Part shown: positions 36,201 to 39,200 of the stretch, piece by piece
Numbering within the stretch: the first letter of the stretch is position 1
Layout of the letters: each line of letters begins with the position of its first letter
Assembly: GCF_963678635.1 (NCBI RefSeq)
Contig: NC_087068.1
Location: 37,457,436 to 37,521,435 of the forward strand
DNA length: 64,000 bases
Direction: 5' to 3'
Source: Symsagittifera roscoffensis
Taxonomy: Eukaryota > Xenacoelomorpha > Acoela > Convolutidae
The notes under the pieces: generated by a model
Told to the model about the DNA's origin: nothing
What the model saw: the letters and a program-made list of their open reading frames with translations, nothing else
Database searches by the model: none
Translations under genes and position numbers: made by a program

Positions 36201-39200
36201 TGACGACGCCGTCCCCTGCAGGGTGCTAAGGTGTGTAGAACCCCCGATTGGTCTAGAAGCCTTGCGATTTTTCATTAGTTAACAGAACACTTGAACAGAA
36301 CACATTACTCAATTAAATTGCTTTGTTTGAAAACCCGATTCCAATTGCATCAAAACATTAGAATCGGCCAAATATGTATCAGTGCTCTGTAAATTTGGTT
36401 TTGAAAACCCCGCTGAATCTTTTTTTTACAGCCAAATGAACACAAAAGTTGTAATCATGTTTTTTCTCATAAATCTGCTGAAAAACATATTTTTTAAAAA
36501 CGAAGAATTACTGTATATGCTAAGAATTTTTAGAACGACTATTTTTGTTTCAGAGCCGAACTACTCAATCTGGGTTCTGACTCTGAATTCTTGGCCAAGC
36601 TGTTCGGAATTCGAAAGTCTCTCAGTCTGATCCTTGCTGAACCCTCGAACCGTGATTTTCTCAAAGGTAAGACCAAACCCAACTCGAAGAGAGCGTTAAC
36701 TGGCTCTACCCCAGGAGTTAAACGCTTTCTACGTCCGTGCTGTTCCCTAATATAACTTTTAGAAGCTCGAGGCCTGCTTTTTATCCATGTTTTTATGATG
36801 TTTTGACTATTTATTTCGGTGTCAATTAACTCATACGTGATTGATCACGCAGTGACTTCATAATGAATAAATTGACATAGAAATAATATTGTCAAAACAT
36901 CATAAATCACAGATTCACTGCTTGGTCAAAATTACTTTGGAGGGCGCAGAGAAAATTCAGCCGATTTCAAATACAGACAATTCAGCCAAAAATATCAGAC
37001 AATTCGGCCAATTTAGATTAAAGACACTAGATAAAAGTAAAAAATAAAACTTTTCTTCTGTGAGTCAAATAACAGATTTCAAATATCGAAACAAACTTGC
37101 TACGCCTAAAGTTATGGGATATATGTATATTAAAGGTACAAAGTTTTAAATACTTCTGTATATGGTCTCGATTGTAGTTTTTTTGTCTTTTGATGAGTTT
37201 CTCATTGGCGATTGAATACTTGGGCTTCGGTTTTTTTGTTAATATTACGGGACATCAGTCTCTCTACATAAATTTCGGCGTTTTTTTGCTCATCTTTGAA
37301 ACTTTTGATGAGCTTGGGGAGGGTTGTGTGCTTTGTCAACACAAATTTATTGAAGCAACCATTCTATGCCTCCAATGCATTGTTCGTCCGAGGTTCTGCG
37401 TTGAGCACCCCTTAAAAACGTTGCAATCGGCAATGTCAAACTTTGGTTTGACGCGTCTATTTCCTCGACAGATACCAGTATAGGTCTTCACACAAGAATA
37501 TATTTTTTTTAAGTATGAACTTTCTTTTTTTTCCAACCTAAGTTGCAAATATTGTTGCTATGCAATTGTTGCGACAAAATGTGTTCATTTTGAAGCAGTT
37601 CATTTTGATCCAGCTATTAAGTACAGCCAATGATAAGGATATTAACTCAGACTATTTTTTGAAAATAGCACTTTAGCCTTAAGGCGTCTTGGATCTGTAG
37701 CGTAGAAGTTTGGATGGAGACCAGCAGCAAAATAAGAGGGTTAGAACCTTGGCAGGGTCGGATATTTTTGATGAAATTTTTCGTATAATAGTTAAAATGC
37801 AACCGCTCTATAAATTGAGGCATGTTAGTTGGTAAGTTTTTTTTTTCAAATTGACTGGTACTGCTAATGGGTCATAGTTGGCTCGCGTCACTTAGCAATT
37901 ATGTATACTCATAATTGGCGTGCTTCGCTGAAGAAGTTTTGTAGACTCAAAGTTTTACCCATTAAGTTTTTCCCAGTAGCGTTAGCGGTCATATTTTTGC
38001 TCGTGTATGCTAAGTGCAGTTTCGCCTCTGTGTCAAAATAGTACGATAGACTCTGAAATATTCCGAAGGATCCTTTTTTTGGAGCGCCTCAAATGCGAAC
38101 GTTACATCGTCAACGGGAACGAATGCCAAGCAAATCAATTTTTTGACATTTACACGACTGAGAGTAAATCGAGCACGGGTAATGTTGCAAATCAAGCGCG
38201 GGTACTGTTGAAAATTTACTGAAGCTGCCATTCTTTGCCTCCAATGAATTGTTCGTACGAGGTTCTCCGCTCGGCACCCATTAAAAACGTTTCAATCGGA
38301 TATGTCAAACTTTGGTTTGACGCGTCTATTTCCTCGACAGGTACCAGTGTAGGTATCTTCACAAACATAGCTTGTGTTTTAGTATGAACATTCTTCTTTC
38401 CAACCTAAATCGCAAATATTGTTTCGATACAATTGTTGCGACAAAATGTGTTCCTTTTGAAAGTGTTCGTTTTGATCCAGCTATTAAGTACAGCCAAAGC
38501 TAAGGATATTAACGCAGACTATTATTTGCAAATAGCACTTGAGTTTTAAGGCGTCTTGGATCTATAGCGCACAGTTAGGGAAAGAGACCAGCAGCAAATT
38601 AAGAGGGTTCAAACCTTGGCAGGTTCGGATATTTCTGATAAAATTTTTCGTATACTAGTTAAAATGCGTCCGCTCTATAAATTGAGGCAAGTTTCTTTTT
38701 TTTCAAATTGGCTGGTACTGCTAATGCGTCATAATCGGCTTGCGTCACTCAGAAATTATGTAGACTCACAATTGGCGTGCTTCGCATAAGAAGTTTTGTA
38801 CACTCAAAGTTCTACCCATTCACTTTATCAGTAGTGTTATCGGTCATATTTTTGCTTGTGTATGCTAAGTGCAATTTCGACTCTGTGTGAAAATAGTACG
38901 ATAGACTCTGAAATTTTCTGAAGGATCCTTTTTTTTGGAGCGCCTCAAATGCGAACGTTACATCCTCAACGGGAACGAATGCCAAGCAAATCATTTTTTT
39001 AACATTTGCAGGACAGAAAGCAAATCGAGCGCGGGTAATGTTGCAAATAACAAAACTCGGTTGTCCGACTATCAGAATCAAAATATAGGAACGTATCAAC
39101 GCTTTGTGTGAGTTTGAGAAGTTCAGGAGTTTCGTCGACGCTCTCAAGTTTTTTTGGTTTTGGCATGGTTTCTCAAGCTTGCTGCCTGATTCGGTTTATA

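Larger units (their letters stand above)
37345..39055 (-). mobile_element. tandemly duplicated MULE transposase fragment carrying a SINE-like insert
   Basis: Two units of about 860 bp (breakpoint near 38215). On the minus strand each holds AFVPVDDVTFAFEALQK or its close variant (38200-38040; 39030-38900), then a SINE-like repeat (38035-37519; 38890-38390), then YTGxCRGNRRVKPKFD and a decayed RTNNSLEA block (37495-37345; 38365-38220). The order AFVPxxDV / YFxDTYIG...RRxPxF / LPRTNNxxEGWH is that of the MULE transposase core, so the insert interrupts the gene. Confidence 0.65.
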
